Positions 18,680 to 28,404 of a DNA stretch of 35,673 nt are shown here, one piece after another. Origin of the DNA: Prochloraceae cyanobacterium (GTDB taxonomy: Bacteria; Cyanobacteriota; Cyanobacteriia; Cyanobacteriales; JASJDA01). A model generated the notes under the pieces. It saw only the letters and a program-made list of their open reading frames with translations, searched no databases and was not told where the DNA came from. The DNA lies in the NCBI GenBank assembly GCA_030065755.1, contig JASJDA010000103.1, positions 1 to 35,673 on the forward strand, given 5' to 3'. Position numbers and translations under genes: made by a program. Numbering within the stretch: the first letter of the stretch is position 1; the number at the start of each line of letters is the position of its first letter.

Positions 18680-19783
18680 GTGAGCGATTTAATCAGCCAA
18701 ACAATAAGGACAACACTTGAAGATCCTAGAGTCGTAGGGACGGTAATGGCCGTACAGGCTAATTTTTACCAAGTACGGTTAGATGAAAATGGGGCACTAT
18801 CAGAAACATCTAAAAAACCTACTTCCTTACTTTGTACTCGGCGGACGCGCCTAAAAAAAATTGGCAAGAAGGTCATGGTAGGCGATCGCGTCGTGGTAGA
18901 AGAACCCCAATTCGCTGACGGACGAGGAGCGATCGCCGAAATATTACCTAGAAAAAGCGAACTGACTCGTCCCCAAGTTGCTAATGCCGATCGAATTCTA
19001 CTTCTCTTCGCTCTAGAAGAACCTACTTTAGATCCCTGGCAATTGAGTAAATTTCTGGTTAAAACAGAATCAACTCACTTAGATCTTTGTCTTTGCCTCA
19101 ATAAAACCGATTTAGTTTCTACTGAAAAGCAACAAAATTGGCAAAAACGTTTGAGTGAGTGGGGATATAACCCTGTATTTATTAGCGTTGCTACTGGAGA
19201 CAGTATAGAACGACTTCAGAGTTGCCTGAGCGAAGGCATCACGATCGTTGCAGGACCTTCAGGAGTTGGCAAGTCGAGTTTGATTAACCAGCTAATTCCT
19301 GCTGCTAAGGTGCGGGTGGGAAAAGTATCTGGGAAACTTCAAAAAGGTCGCCACACTACTCGCCACGTAGAACTATTTGAACTTTTCGGTAGTGGCTTAC
19401 TGGCAGATTCTCCTGGTTTTAATCAACCCGATCTCGATTGCGATCCGGCATCGGTTGCTTTATACTTTCCAGAAGCAAGGCAGCGATTGCAGCAGGGTAG
19501 GTGTCAATTTAGCGATTGCCTCCATCGAGAAGAGCCTAACTGCGTCGTCAGGGGAGATTGGGAACGCTATGAATATTATCTGAAATTTTTAGAAGAAGCG
19601 ATCGCCAGACAGGAAGCACTCGCTCGAAAACCAGATGAAGAATCTAATCTAAAACTGAAAATTAAAAGTTCTGGAAAACTCCAGTACGAACCAAAATTAG
19701 AAAGCAAAAGGTATCGACGCACCTCCCGCAAAACTAGACAGCAAAATCTTCAGCAACTTTATGAAGAAGTAGAAGATATTTAA
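18680..19783 (+). CDS. rsgA: Small ribosomal subunit biogenesis GTPase RsgA
   Basis: Circularly permuted GTPase: NKTD (G4), GPSGVGKSSLIN (G1), DSPGF (G3), zinc-binding C-x..CxHxxEPNC. Confidence 0.95.
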   Translation: MSDLISQTIRTTLEDPRVVGTVMAVQANFYQVRLDENGALSETSKKPTSLLCTRRTRLKKIGKKVMVGDRVVVEEPQFADGRGAIAEILPRKSELTRPQVANADRILLLFALEEPTLDPWQLSKFLVKTESTHLDLCLCLNKTDLVSTEKQQNWQKRLSEWGYNPVFISVATGDSIERLQSCLSEGITIVAGPSGVGKSSLINQLIPAAKVRVGKVSGKLQKGRHTTRHVELFELFGSGLLADSPGFNQPDLDCDPASVALYFPEARQRLQQGRCQFSDCLHREEPNCVVRGDWERYEYYLKFLEEAIARQEALARKPDEESNLKLKIKSSGKLQYEPKLESKRYRRTSRKTRQQNLQQLYEEVEDI

Positions 19784-19842
19784 TTTACCTAGAGCCTTCT
19801 TTGTAAAATTTTGTTAAAATTTCGCCGAGTTGAGTTTATATT

Positions 19843-20616
19843 ATGTATTGGCAGGAAATATCTGGTAGCTCCATTTTAATACCCCCCCAGCCTATTGGGA
19901 TCGTACACTTTCTTGGAGGTGCTTTTGTCGCCACCTTACCAAACCTAACCTATCGCTGGTTGCTAGAACAGTTGGGTAAAAAAGGCTATGTAGTAATTGC
20001 AACACCTTTTCTCAATACCTTCGATCATACGACCATTGCTAGGGACGTTCTCAATCGCTTCGAGACGATCTTAGAACGCCTCAAAGAAAGCAAAGCTATA
20101 AGTAAGCGCTATCTACCCATCTACGGCATAGGACATAGTATGGGTTGCAAATTACACGTACTTATTGGCAGTCTTTTTGGTGTCGAACGTGCTGGCAATA
20201 TTTTAATCTCTTTCAACAACTTTCCCGTCAGTCGCGCCATTCCTTTAGCAGAAGAGCTACAGCTCGATCGCGCCCTCAACCTCGAATTTAGCCCCTCACC
20301 CGCCGAAACTGACGCTCTCATTAGCCAAGATTACGAAATTCGCCGCAATCTCTTAATAAAATTTAATAATGACGAGATCGATCAGACTACTAGCTTAAAT
20401 ACACTCCTGCAAAAACGCTATTCAAACATGGTTTCCTTTTTAACACTCCCAGGCAACCATCTTACTCCCCTTTCTCAAGAGATTAATTGGCAAGTAGGAG
20501 AAATATTCACTCCAATAGATGCCCTCGGTCAGTGGCTAAAACAAGAATTATCCCGCGATTTAAATAACCTTCAAAAAGAAATTATTCGTTGGTTAAATCC
20601 TGTTTCAGCCATTTAA
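19843..20616 (+). CDS. DUF1350 family protein
   Basis: GIVHFLGGAFVATLPNLTYRWLLEQLGKKGYVVIATPFLNTFDH, GHSMGCKLH; alpha/beta-hydrolase-like cyanobacterial/plastid family. Confidence 0.85.
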   Translation: MYWQEISGSSILIPPQPIGIVHFLGGAFVATLPNLTYRWLLEQLGKKGYVVIATPFLNTFDHTTIARDVLNRFETILERLKESKAISKRYLPIYGIGHSMGCKLHVLIGSLFGVERAGNILISFNNFPVSRAIPLAEELQLDRALNLEFSPSPAETDALISQDYEIRRNLLIKFNNDEIDQTTSLNTLLQKRYSNMVSFLTLPGNHLTPLSQEINWQVGEIFTPIDALGQWLKQELSRDLNNLQKEIIRWLNPVSAI

Positions 20617-20632
20617 TTTGGAGGGACGGGGA

Positions 20633-20667
20633 GTGCTGTTGGCTTTTGGCTGTTAGCTGTTAGCTAT
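20633..20667. repeat. Heptanucleotide tandem repeat (gtgctgt tggcttt tggctgt tagctgt tagctat)
   Basis: Five imperfect 7-bp units downstream of the DUF1350 gene. Confidence 0.7.
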
Positions 20668-20897
20668 TTGTTATTCTCTATAGGATATATTTTGATTTTT
20701 TCCCTTTATTCTTGTTTATTTAATCTCAAATTTTCTGACAATTTACAACTCATAATTTTTATTTAAACAAAGAATAGTATGAATCGATCGTTTTTTATTA
20801 AATATTTGTCGAGATCGGATGAAGATTAACATCTAAAAAATCGTCAAATATCGACAAGCAATTAGTGATTAAAGCTACCACAAAAAAGAAAAATTGT

Positions 20898-21566
20898 TTA
20901 AGAAGATAGTGGGCTTACTTTAGCGCGATACAATAGTTTATCTCCCTGTCGATAGCCAATGTAACGAACCTTTACTAGATCTCCAGGTTCAGCAGTTCCT
21001 TCTATAAGTTGGTGCCACTGAGGATCGTAAGCAATTTCCTCCCCAACTGAAGCGATCGCTTCTACTCCCCATTTTTTTAACAGTTTTTCTACAGGTTTAA
21101 CCAATGGTAGCAACCTTACTGCTGGCAGTTGAGGATTTTTCTGGGCTGCAGCTGCAGCAGTTGGCCACTGCAATAACCACGATTCCAGCTCTTGTATACT
21201 AGATGAGTGAAATTCTTGCTCCAAACTCTGTTTTTGTGTTTTTAGAAGCTGTTGCAAGCGTTGATACTCTTGCTTTAAAGACTCTACTGTTGCTGAAGAA
21301 GAATCATCTTGTCGATCGCTGGCTTGGAGGGATGGAGGTAAAAATGAACTCAGTAATTGATTTAATGGTACTTGTAGGGCCTTACTGAGTTTGAGCAGGG
21401 TTTCTATCTGCATTTTAGGCATTAATCCATTTTGCAGTCTTATTAATTGTAATTCAGAAACCCCAGAAACCCTACTTAGCTGTTTCAAACTGGAAATATC
21501 TGCTTTTTGCATCATTTGTTGCAGAAGTTCGGCGTTATGGCGGTAAGAAAATTGGTTTTTTGCCAT
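20898..21566 (-). CDS. HTH (XRE-like) protein with GrpE-like C-terminal domain
   Basis: N-terminal LKQLSRVSGVSELQLIRLQNG HTH, coiled coil, then LLKKWGVEAIASVGEEIAYDPQWHQLIEG..EPGDLVKVRYIGYRQGDKLLYRAKVSP matching the GrpE beta-domain pattern. Confidence 0.8.
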   Translation of the reverse strand: MAKNQFSYRHNAELLQQMMQKADISSLKQLSRVSGVSELQLIRLQNGLMPKMQIETLLKLSKALQVPLNQLLSSFLPPSLQASDRQDDSSSATVESLKQEYQRLQQLLKTQKQSLEQEFHSSSIQELESWLLQWPTAAAAAQKNPQLPAVRLLPLVKPVEKLLKKWGVEAIASVGEEIAYDPQWHQLIEGTAEPGDLVKVRYIGYRQGDKLLYRAKVSPLSS

Positions 21567-21624
21567 ATCTGCTGTGCTGTTCCAAATAATATGTACTGCG
21601 ATTAGTCCTACTCGTTAGGTTAAT

Positions 21625-21888
21625 TTAAGCGATGTGCTTCTGCAATACCGATCGCGGCGCTCTTCTCACTCTACACTTTATTGTCTCTTTTCCTAGGCGC
21701 TGGTGAGCTTCAAAACGATGACAACCAGAAAAACCATAATATTCTCCCTCCACTTCTAGCACTTCAATTGGCTCTCGCAAACCCTCTTCAGCAATGGATT
21801 TCATTAAAGAAGACACTTTTAGTGGATCTGTCTGTCTTGGTAGAGGTCGGCGAATTTTTGCTAGAGGAATGTTTTCAATCCTAAGCAT
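21625..21888 (-). CDS. srx: Sulfiredoxin (ParB/Srx-fold)
   Basis: FSGCHRFEAHQRLGKETIKCRVRRA contains the catalytic FSGCHR motif. Confidence 0.92.
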   Translation of the reverse strand: MLRIENIPLAKIRRPLPRQTDPLKVSSLMKSIAEEGLREPIEVLEVEGEYYGFSGCHRFEAHQRLGKETIKCRVRRAPRSVLQKHIA

Positions 21889-22012
21889 CTTTTAATTTTT
21901 CTCCTGTATATTGGTCTTGAGTTTTATTATAACGTACTCATAACGAGTTCAATATAATTTTATAAAAATAGAGTAAAGAGGACAATAGGGAATAAATATT
22001 TTCAATAATTCT

Positions 22013-22165
22013 GTGATAATAAAAAAAATCCCTAATAGATTGTTAGCCTTAGGGAAACTACTCAAAAATAAACAAAACATAGATCTCGATCGACAAATTC
22101 ACTTAGCGATCGAAGTACTTTTGACTACCTTTGATAAAAGATTATTAGCAATAGAGTCATTATAA
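22013..22165 (+). CDS. Possible small protein, 50 aa
   Basis: GTG-start frame MIIKKIPNRLLALGKLLKNKQNIDLDRQIHLAIEVLLTTFDKRLLAIESL*; below ORF cutoff, protein-like composition. Confidence 0.25.
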   Translation: MIIKKIPNRLLALGKLLKNKQNIDLDRQIHLAIEVLLTTFDKRLLAIESL

Positions 22166-22333
22166 AATTTTAGAAAATGAAACCTATCGCAGACAACCGT
22201 CAATTTCAGCTCCTAACAAAAAATCAAAGCAATATTTTTATGATAAAATTCGTTAAGAGCTATAATACATAGTCTGTTAACGTAAAATCGGTTTTATTAG
22301 TAGCCACGACTTAAATAAACTGGAGAAAAATCA

Positions 22334-23536
22334 ATGATGACTGCTGAAAATACTTCAGCTAGAATAATCGAGGAATTTATAGCTTCTAAGCAAGCTGGCT
22401 TATTTCAACAATTAAAGAAGCCAAGGTATACAGGTCAACTTATCCTAACAAATGCTCAGGGAATAAAGTCTACGTTCTATCTTTACCTAGGAAGAATAGT
22501 ATACGTAACTGGAGGAATTCATCCAGTAAGACGGTGGAGAAGAAATGTAGCACTTTATTTTCCAGATTTATCATTCGACGTGGCATCCTTGCAGCGCGAA
22601 CTAGGCACTGTCGAACAACAAGAGTTCAACCTGTGTTGGGAGTATCAGTTGTTGTGCATTTGGCTCGAAAAAGAGAAAGTTGCACGGCCACAGGTAGATA
22701 AAATGATTCGAGCCGTAATTAGCGAAGTCTTATTCGATCTTACTCGCTCGGTAAAAGTAGCTTATCAAATTAAACAAGACAAATCTTTATCTACGTCTAC
22801 CCAACTGGTATTAATAGATGCAGAGCAAGTAATTGCGGAATCTTGGAAAGTTTGGCAAGCTTGGCAAGCAGCTAAAGTAGCCGATCGCTCTCCTCATTGG
22901 GCTCCAATAATTAGAAAACCCAAGCAACTGCAATCGTCAACCTCGCCGAAAACATTCCAAGTTCTCAACAAACTCCTAGATGGAAAACATACTTTGCGGG
23001 ATTTAGGAGTACAGATGAAAAGAGACGTGGTACAAGTAACCCGCTCCTTAATGCCTTATATTCAATTGGGTTTGGTAGATTTAGTAGAAATTCCCGACTT
23101 ACCAGTTCCAGTAAGCCAGTCCAAGCAACCCATATCTCCTCAAGTACAGCCGCAAAGAGGAGCGAAGAAACCCTTAATCGCTTGTGTAGATGACAGCGAA
23201 ATAATATGCCAAACTATGGAAAAAATTCTCACAGTCTCGGGTTATGACTTTTTAGGAGTCAGTGACGACCTGCGAGCACTAGCAGTTTTGTTGGTACGCA
23301 AACCTGATTTCATTTTCCTCGATCTAGTAATGCCTCATACCAACGGATATGAAATTTGCTCTCAACTGCGCAAACTTTCATTATTCCGCAACACGCCGAT
23401 CGTAATTTTGACAGGAAAAGACGGTCTAATCGATAGAGTTCGCGCTAAAGTAGTAGGATCTACAGATTACATAACTAAACCAGTAAATGCCGAGACAGTA
23501 CTCAACATACTCAGCAAACATCTCGAAATAGTATAA
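22334..23536 (+). CDS. pixG: PatA-type response regulator (PATAN/DUF4388 + CheY-like receiver)
   Basis: N-terminal YTGQLILTNAQG...FYLYLGRIVYVTGG; C-terminal receiver ACVDDSE..FLDLVMP..TKPV; first gene of pixGHIJJL order. Confidence 0.85.
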   Translation: MMTAENTSARIIEEFIASKQAGLFQQLKKPRYTGQLILTNAQGIKSTFYLYLGRIVYVTGGIHPVRRWRRNVALYFPDLSFDVASLQRELGTVEQQEFNLCWEYQLLCIWLEKEKVARPQVDKMIRAVISEVLFDLTRSVKVAYQIKQDKSLSTSTQLVLIDAEQVIAESWKVWQAWQAAKVADRSPHWAPIIRKPKQLQSSTSPKTFQVLNKLLDGKHTLRDLGVQMKRDVVQVTRSLMPYIQLGLVDLVEIPDLPVPVSQSKQPISPQVQPQRGAKKPLIACVDDSEIICQTMEKILTVSGYDFLGVSDDLRALAVLLVRKPDFIFLDLVMPHTNGYEICSQLRKLSLFRNTPIVILTGKDGLIDRVRAKVVGSTDYITKPVNAETVLNILSKHLEIV

Positions 23537-23829
23537 ACTCATCGCTAAAAGAAAAAAATCAGGTATACAATACAATGTTAAAAAAAAAATAATCTTGGAA
23601 AAAAATCCCACTCAACACAATAATATTGGTCGGCAACTAGGTAAAAAAGTCTAAATTGAAAAAACAAACACTATCGCCTAGAAAAAAAACCTAAAAATAG
23701 TAAGTAGACCTCGCTTTTTTTTAGTCAATTAAGTCAAGATTAATTAATAATATGACTGTGCCGCCAGTTTAACAGATAAAGGTAGTATATTTTACTTGGA
23801 ATGTTGCTTTTTAGAGGTAAAAAATTTTT

Positions 23830-24201
23830 ATGGCTACTGCCTTAGTTGTGGAAGATTCACTAACAGAACTAAAAATTATCAGTAACTGCCTGCAGCAAAT
23901 AGGAATCGATGTATTGACGGCAAAAAGTGGAGAAGAAGCTCTAGAGAAAGTTATTAGCAATCCACCAGATCTAATAGTTTTAGATGTAGTACTCCCAGGT
24001 CGCAGCGGCTATGAAGTCTGTCGCAATCTCAAAAACGATAGCAAAACCAGCAAGATCCCGATCGTACTCTGTTCTACTAAGAAAACAGAGATGGATAAAT
24101 TTTGGGGCATGAGACAGGGAGCAGATGCTTACATACACAAACCACTAGATCGAGAAGAATTAGTTCGTACAGTCAAACAGCTCATCGGAGATCGAGCATA
24201 A
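23830..24201 (+). CDS. pixH: CheY-like response regulator
   Basis: ALVVEDSLTEL...LIVLDVVLPGRSGYEVC...HKPLDREE; syntenic position. Confidence 0.87.
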   Translation: MATALVVEDSLTELKIISNCLQQIGIDVLTAKSGEEALEKVISNPPDLIVLDVVLPGRSGYEVCRNLKNDSKTSKIPIVLCSTKKTEMDKFWGMRQGADAYIHKPLDREELVRTVKQLIGDRA

Positions 24202-24225
24202 GATAAAAAAAAGGAAAATTCAATA

Positions 24226-24801
24226 ATGGAAGCAGATTATCTATCAGTATCGCAAACCTTATTATCAGTACAAAATCCAACTGAAGACGATCTAAATGAA
24301 AAAGAACAATTCCTTAGATTTCATTTGGTTCCCGATACAACCCTCATGCTGTCGATTACGCAGCTAACAGAAGTATTAACTATTCCTGTCGGTCAAATTA
24401 TTCCCATACCTCACATGCCAGCCTGGGTAATGGGAGTTTACAATTGGCGGGGTGAAATTCTTTGGATGGTAGACCTGGGACAATTGGTAGGACTTACTCC
24501 TTGGTACGAGCAAAATATTAACTATATCAACTATAAAGCAATTGTGCTAAAAGATCGGGTAGAAAAATCTAGTGCGGCCAAAGAAGTCGGTCGAGTACTG
24601 GGATTGGTAGTTACTAGAGTAGAAGATATAGAGTGGTGTGAATCGGAATCAATTCAACCTGCACCAGATTCTATGGTCGGTTCCCAATTAGCGCCATTCT
24701 TACGAGGATACTGGTTGAAAAGCAACGGAGAAATAATTATAGTTCTTGATGGAAAAACTATTATGAATGCAATGCCCTCCCAAGACAAACAAGTAAATTA
24801 A
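24226..24801 (+). CDS. pixI: CheW-like chemotaxis adaptor
   Basis: FLRFHLVPDTTLMLSITQLTEVLTIPVGQIIPIPHMPAWVMGVYNWRGEILWMVDLGQLVGL. Confidence 0.88.
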   Translation: MEADYLSVSQTLLSVQNPTEDDLNEKEQFLRFHLVPDTTLMLSITQLTEVLTIPVGQIIPIPHMPAWVMGVYNWRGEILWMVDLGQLVGLTPWYEQNINYINYKAIVLKDRVEKSSAAKEVGRVLGLVVTRVEDIEWCESESIQPAPDSMVGSQLAPFLRGYWLKSNGEIIIVLDGKTIMNAMPSQDKQVN

Positions 24802-25008
24802 ACTCTGAAAATACCTTTAAAGCTATAAAAAGATTAAAATAACTTATATAAAACAACCGCTGCTTTGTTTTTTTTGTTAGTAAAATTTCATAGATAATAA
24901 AGTAGCAAATAAAAATTATTAAGATCAGCCGAAAATTTCACCCTCGGCGCCTATTTAGACAATAGACAACTAACTAAAAAAACAAACAGATTGAATTAGG
25001 GGTATTAC

Positions 25009-28000
25009 ATGACTCAGACTCCTGCTAAGCCTGATTCCCAAGATCGGAGCGAAAATAATATTTTACCCTCTCAAACAAAGGGAAATCCAAAAGCAGAACC
25101 AGGTAAACAGCCACCTGGAAAACCTCCATCGTCGCGAAAATCGACCAATAATTTGGTAGAAAATTCAAGTGTATGGCAAAGTATGCGCGTAAAAGCCATA
25201 TCAATAGCGATCGCGATCGGAACAATTCCAGCCATGGGAATAGGATTGCTATATTATCACTTTACAGATCGGATGCAAAATTCCCTCAAACAAGAAATTA
25301 GGGAACACCAAATAGAAATAGCTAATTATTTAAGCAATAAAATTAATCTGTTTGCTCAGGAAAGAATCTTGAGACTAGAGCTAATTGCTAGCTCTCCCAT
25401 TTTAGCCGATCCAAACGCGATCGCCACTGTAACCTCTCAACAAAAGCAGGCATGGCTAAACCGCTCTCTCGAAGGTGAAGGAGGATTTTATCAAAGCTTG
25501 GCTATCTTCAATCTAGAAGGTAAGTTAATATTGGAATCTAAATCTCAGTCTTCTAATTTTATCCCAGGTGACTACAAGCGATCGGAATTGTTAAAACTAG
25601 TTCGGGAAAATCCAGACGAAGCAATAATACTACAAACCACAGATTCAAATAACCATCCAATCTACATAATAGCAAAACAAATTAAACAAATAAATAGCGA
25701 TCGAGCGCTGGGGATCGTAGCAGGGCAAATTGGCGCCCAGAGACTACAAGAAATCTTTCAAATCAAACGTGCCAACGGCTCAGAACAAAAATACCGAATG
25801 GTAGATGGGAACGACAAAATAGTTCTCAGCTCTCAACAAGATGAAGTAGGTACCTCGATCGGAGAAATACTTAAAAAGTCTGCTAATAAACTGCAAGAAC
25901 AACAAAACGATCCAGAAAAAACAGAAAAATACTCCATTGTCGAAGAAGGAAATAAAATCATCATCAAAATCCAAGTTGAGAAGCCAGAAAAAATGGCTCA
26001 ACTCGACTGGTCTTTAATTGTCAGCAACCAAATACAAAATACATTTACCTATCAGGCGCAACTGCTGAACATTCTTCTTTTAGGAACAGGAGTAGTAGCG
26101 CTTATAGTAGCGTCCATAGCCTATTATTTAGCCGATCGAGCCACCCGTCCCATTATCGCCGCAGCAGGAGCAGTAACCAAAATTGGGGAAGGACAATTAG
26201 ATACCCGTTTGCCAGTTAAAGGGAAAGACGAAGTTGCGACCTTATCGGGAAATATCAACCAGATGGCAGCTCAGTTAGAAACTCTAATCGGCGAACAAGA
26301 ATTTTTAGCAAAACAGTCTCGCTTGTTAACGAAAATCAGCAGTTATCCCACAACAAGCAAAGAAGATGGAGAAAATATTCTCAACCAATCCCTAGAAGGA
26401 GCAAGAGAAATACTGCAACTAGAGCGAGTGGTTATTTATTGCTTCCATCCCGACGGAAGCGGTTACATTGCCAATCAATCATTAGAAAGTGGTTGGCCAG
26501 ATGCTCTCAACTACGAAATAAAAGACCCCTGCATTTCTCCAAACTTGCTGGAGGAATACTTGCAAGGAAGAGTAGTGCCAACAGCAGATGTCAAAAAAAC
26601 AAATTGGCACCCCGACCACCTGCAATTAATGGAGCAATTGGAAATCAAAGCTAATTTAGTAGTGCCAGTTATTAATCAAGGAGGACTATACGGTCTGCTA
26701 ATTGCTCATCACTGCGCCAATACCCACGAATGGCAGCAAAGGGAGATCGACTTTATGAAACAGTTGGCGGCGCAGTTAGGATTAGTTTTAGAGAGGGTCA
26801 CATTTATTGATGAAAGAGAAGAAGAAAGCAAGCGATCGGAGGCTCTCAAAGAAATTACCCTTAAAATATCTAGTTCGTTTAACCCAGAATTAATCTTTGA
26901 AAACACAGTAAAAGACGTTCGTCAAACCCTCCAAACAGACAGAGTCCTGGTTTACACCTTTGACGAAAACTGGAGTGGCACAGTAATTGCCGAATCGGTA
27001 GCAGAGAAATGGCCTCGCGCTCTCGGGGTAGAAATTGCCGACCCCTGCTTTGCCCGAGATTTCGTTAAAAAATACAAAGAAGGTCGAGTACAAGCAACCC
27101 CAGATATCTACAAAGCTAACTTGACTAATTGTCACCTTCAGCAGCTAGAGCCATTTTCCGTTAAAGCAAATATAGTAGCGCCGATTTTAGTAGATGGGGA
27201 GCTTTTAGGATTATTGATCGGCCATCAATGTTCTAGTACCCGCAATTGGGAACAAACAGAAGTAGACTTTTTCAGCCAAATAGCAACTCAAATAGGACTG
27301 GCTTTAGAAAGAATCAATCTTCTAGAACAGCAAAAAAATGCTAAAGAACAAATAGAAAAACGAGCCTTAGAGTTACTGATGGAAGTAGATCCAGTCAGCA
27401 AAGGAGATCTGACAATTAGCGCCAGAGTAACTGAAGACGAAATAGGCACAGTAGCAGACTTCTACAACGCAACCATTGAAAACTTGCGCAAAATCGTCAT
27501 TCAAGTGCAAGGAGCATCCAAAGAAGTAACCACAACCACCAACAAAAATAAAGGCTCCGTGCAAGCTCTTTCAGCAGGAGCTACCCAGCAGAGAAAAGAA
27601 ATTGAGGCAGCCTTAGAACAGATTAAGCTGATGACATCTTCAATTCGAGCGGTAGCAGATAATGCCAAGCAAGCAGAATTAAGCGTACAGCAGGCGACTC
27701 AAACCGTAGAAGAAGGGGAACAAGCCATGAACCGTACGGTTGACGGGATGGTGGCAATTCGAGAAACAGTAGCAGAAACAGCCAAAAAAGTCAAGAGATT
27801 AGGAGAGTCATCCCAAAAGATTTCTAGAGTAGTAAGCTTGATTAACAGCTTTGCCGAGCAAACCAATCTCCTCGCCTTAAATGCTTCCATTGAAGCAGCT
27901 CACGCAGGAGAAGAAGGTCGAGGCTTTGCCGTAGTAGCCCACGAAGTGCGCTCCCTAGCTGCTCAATCTGCAGAAGCAACCGCAGAAATTGAAAAGCTAA

Positions 28001-28338
28001 TAGCAGATATTCAAGCAGAAACTAACGAAGTAGTAGGAGCAATGGAAGCAGGGACATCTCAAGTAGTAAACGGAACCAAATTGGTAGACGAAACCCGATC
28101 TTCCCTCGATAAGATAGCCTCAGCCAGCTCTCAAATTAATCAGTTAGTCAAAGATATCGCTAGTGCAGCAGAAGAACAAGCTCAAACCTCCGCAGCAGTA
28201 AACCAAAGAATTGCAGAGGTAGCAGCAATTTCCAACCAAACTTCCTCCGAAGCACAGCTAGTATCCGACTGTTTTAGCCAATTGCTTTCAGTAGCTAATG
28301 CACTCCAAGACAGTGTAGGTCAGTTTAAGGTCAATTAG
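25009..28338 (+). CDS. pixJ: Methyl-accepting phototaxis transducer: 2 TM, HAMP, 2 GAF (second a DXCF-type cyanobacteriochrome GAF), MCP signalling domain
   Basis: DPCF at residue 680 and NCH at residue 708 in GAF2 (28-residue spacing); hairpin tip [34 protein letters not shown]. Confidence 0.92.
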   Translation: MTQTPAKPDSQDRSENNILPSQTKGNPKAEPGKQPPGKPPSSRKSTNNLVENSSVWQSMRVKAISIAIAIGTIPAMGIGLLYYHFTDRMQNSLKQEIREHQIEIANYLSNKINLFAQERILRLELIASSPILADPNAIATVTSQQKQAWLNRSLEGEGGFYQSLAIFNLEGKLILESKSQSSNFIPGDYKRSELLKLVRENPDEAIILQTTDSNNHPIYIIAKQIKQINSDRALGIVAGQIGAQRLQEIFQIKRANGSEQKYRMVDGNDKIVLSSQQDEVGTSIGEILKKSANKLQEQQNDPEKTEKYSIVEEGNKIIIKIQVEKPEKMAQLDWSLIVSNQIQNTFTYQAQLLNILLLGTGVVALIVASIAYYLADRATRPIIAAAGAVTKIGEGQLDTRLPVKGKDEVATLSGNINQMAAQLETLIGEQEFLAKQSRLLTKISSYPTTSKEDGENILNQSLEGAREILQLERVVIYCFHPDGSGYIANQSLESGWPDALNYEIKDPCISPNLLEEYLQGRVVPTADVKKTNWHPDHLQLMEQLEIKANLVVPVINQGGLYGLLIAHHCANTHEWQQREIDFMKQLAAQLGLVLERVTFIDEREEESKRSEALKEITLKISSSFNPELIFENTVKDVRQTLQTDRVLVYTFDENWSGTVIAESVAEKWPRALGVEIADPCFARDFVKKYKEGRVQATPDIYKANLTNCHLQQLEPFSVKANIVAPILVDGELLGLLIGHQCSSTRNWEQTEVDFFSQIATQIGLALERINLLEQQKNAKEQIEKRALELLMEVDPVSKGDLTISARVTEDEIGTVADFYNATIENLRKIVIQVQGASKEVTTTTNKNKGSVQALSAGATQQRKEIEAALEQIKLMTSSIRAVADNAKQAELSVQQATQTVEEGEQAMNRTVDGMVAIRETVAETAKKVKRLGESSQKISRVVSLINSFAEQTNLLALNASIEAAHAGEEGRGFAVVAHEVRSLAAQSAEATAEIEKLIADIQAETNEVVGAMEAGTSQVVNGTKLVDETRSSLDKIASASSQINQLVKDIASAAEEQAQTSAAVNQRIAEVAAISNQTSSEAQLVSDCFSQLLSVANALQDSVGQFKVN

Positions 28339-28404
28339 AATCGCTCCTATCCAAGCTAAATAAGGAATTGTTACGCTACTAAATTTATAACCAGGTCTAA
28401 GTTT

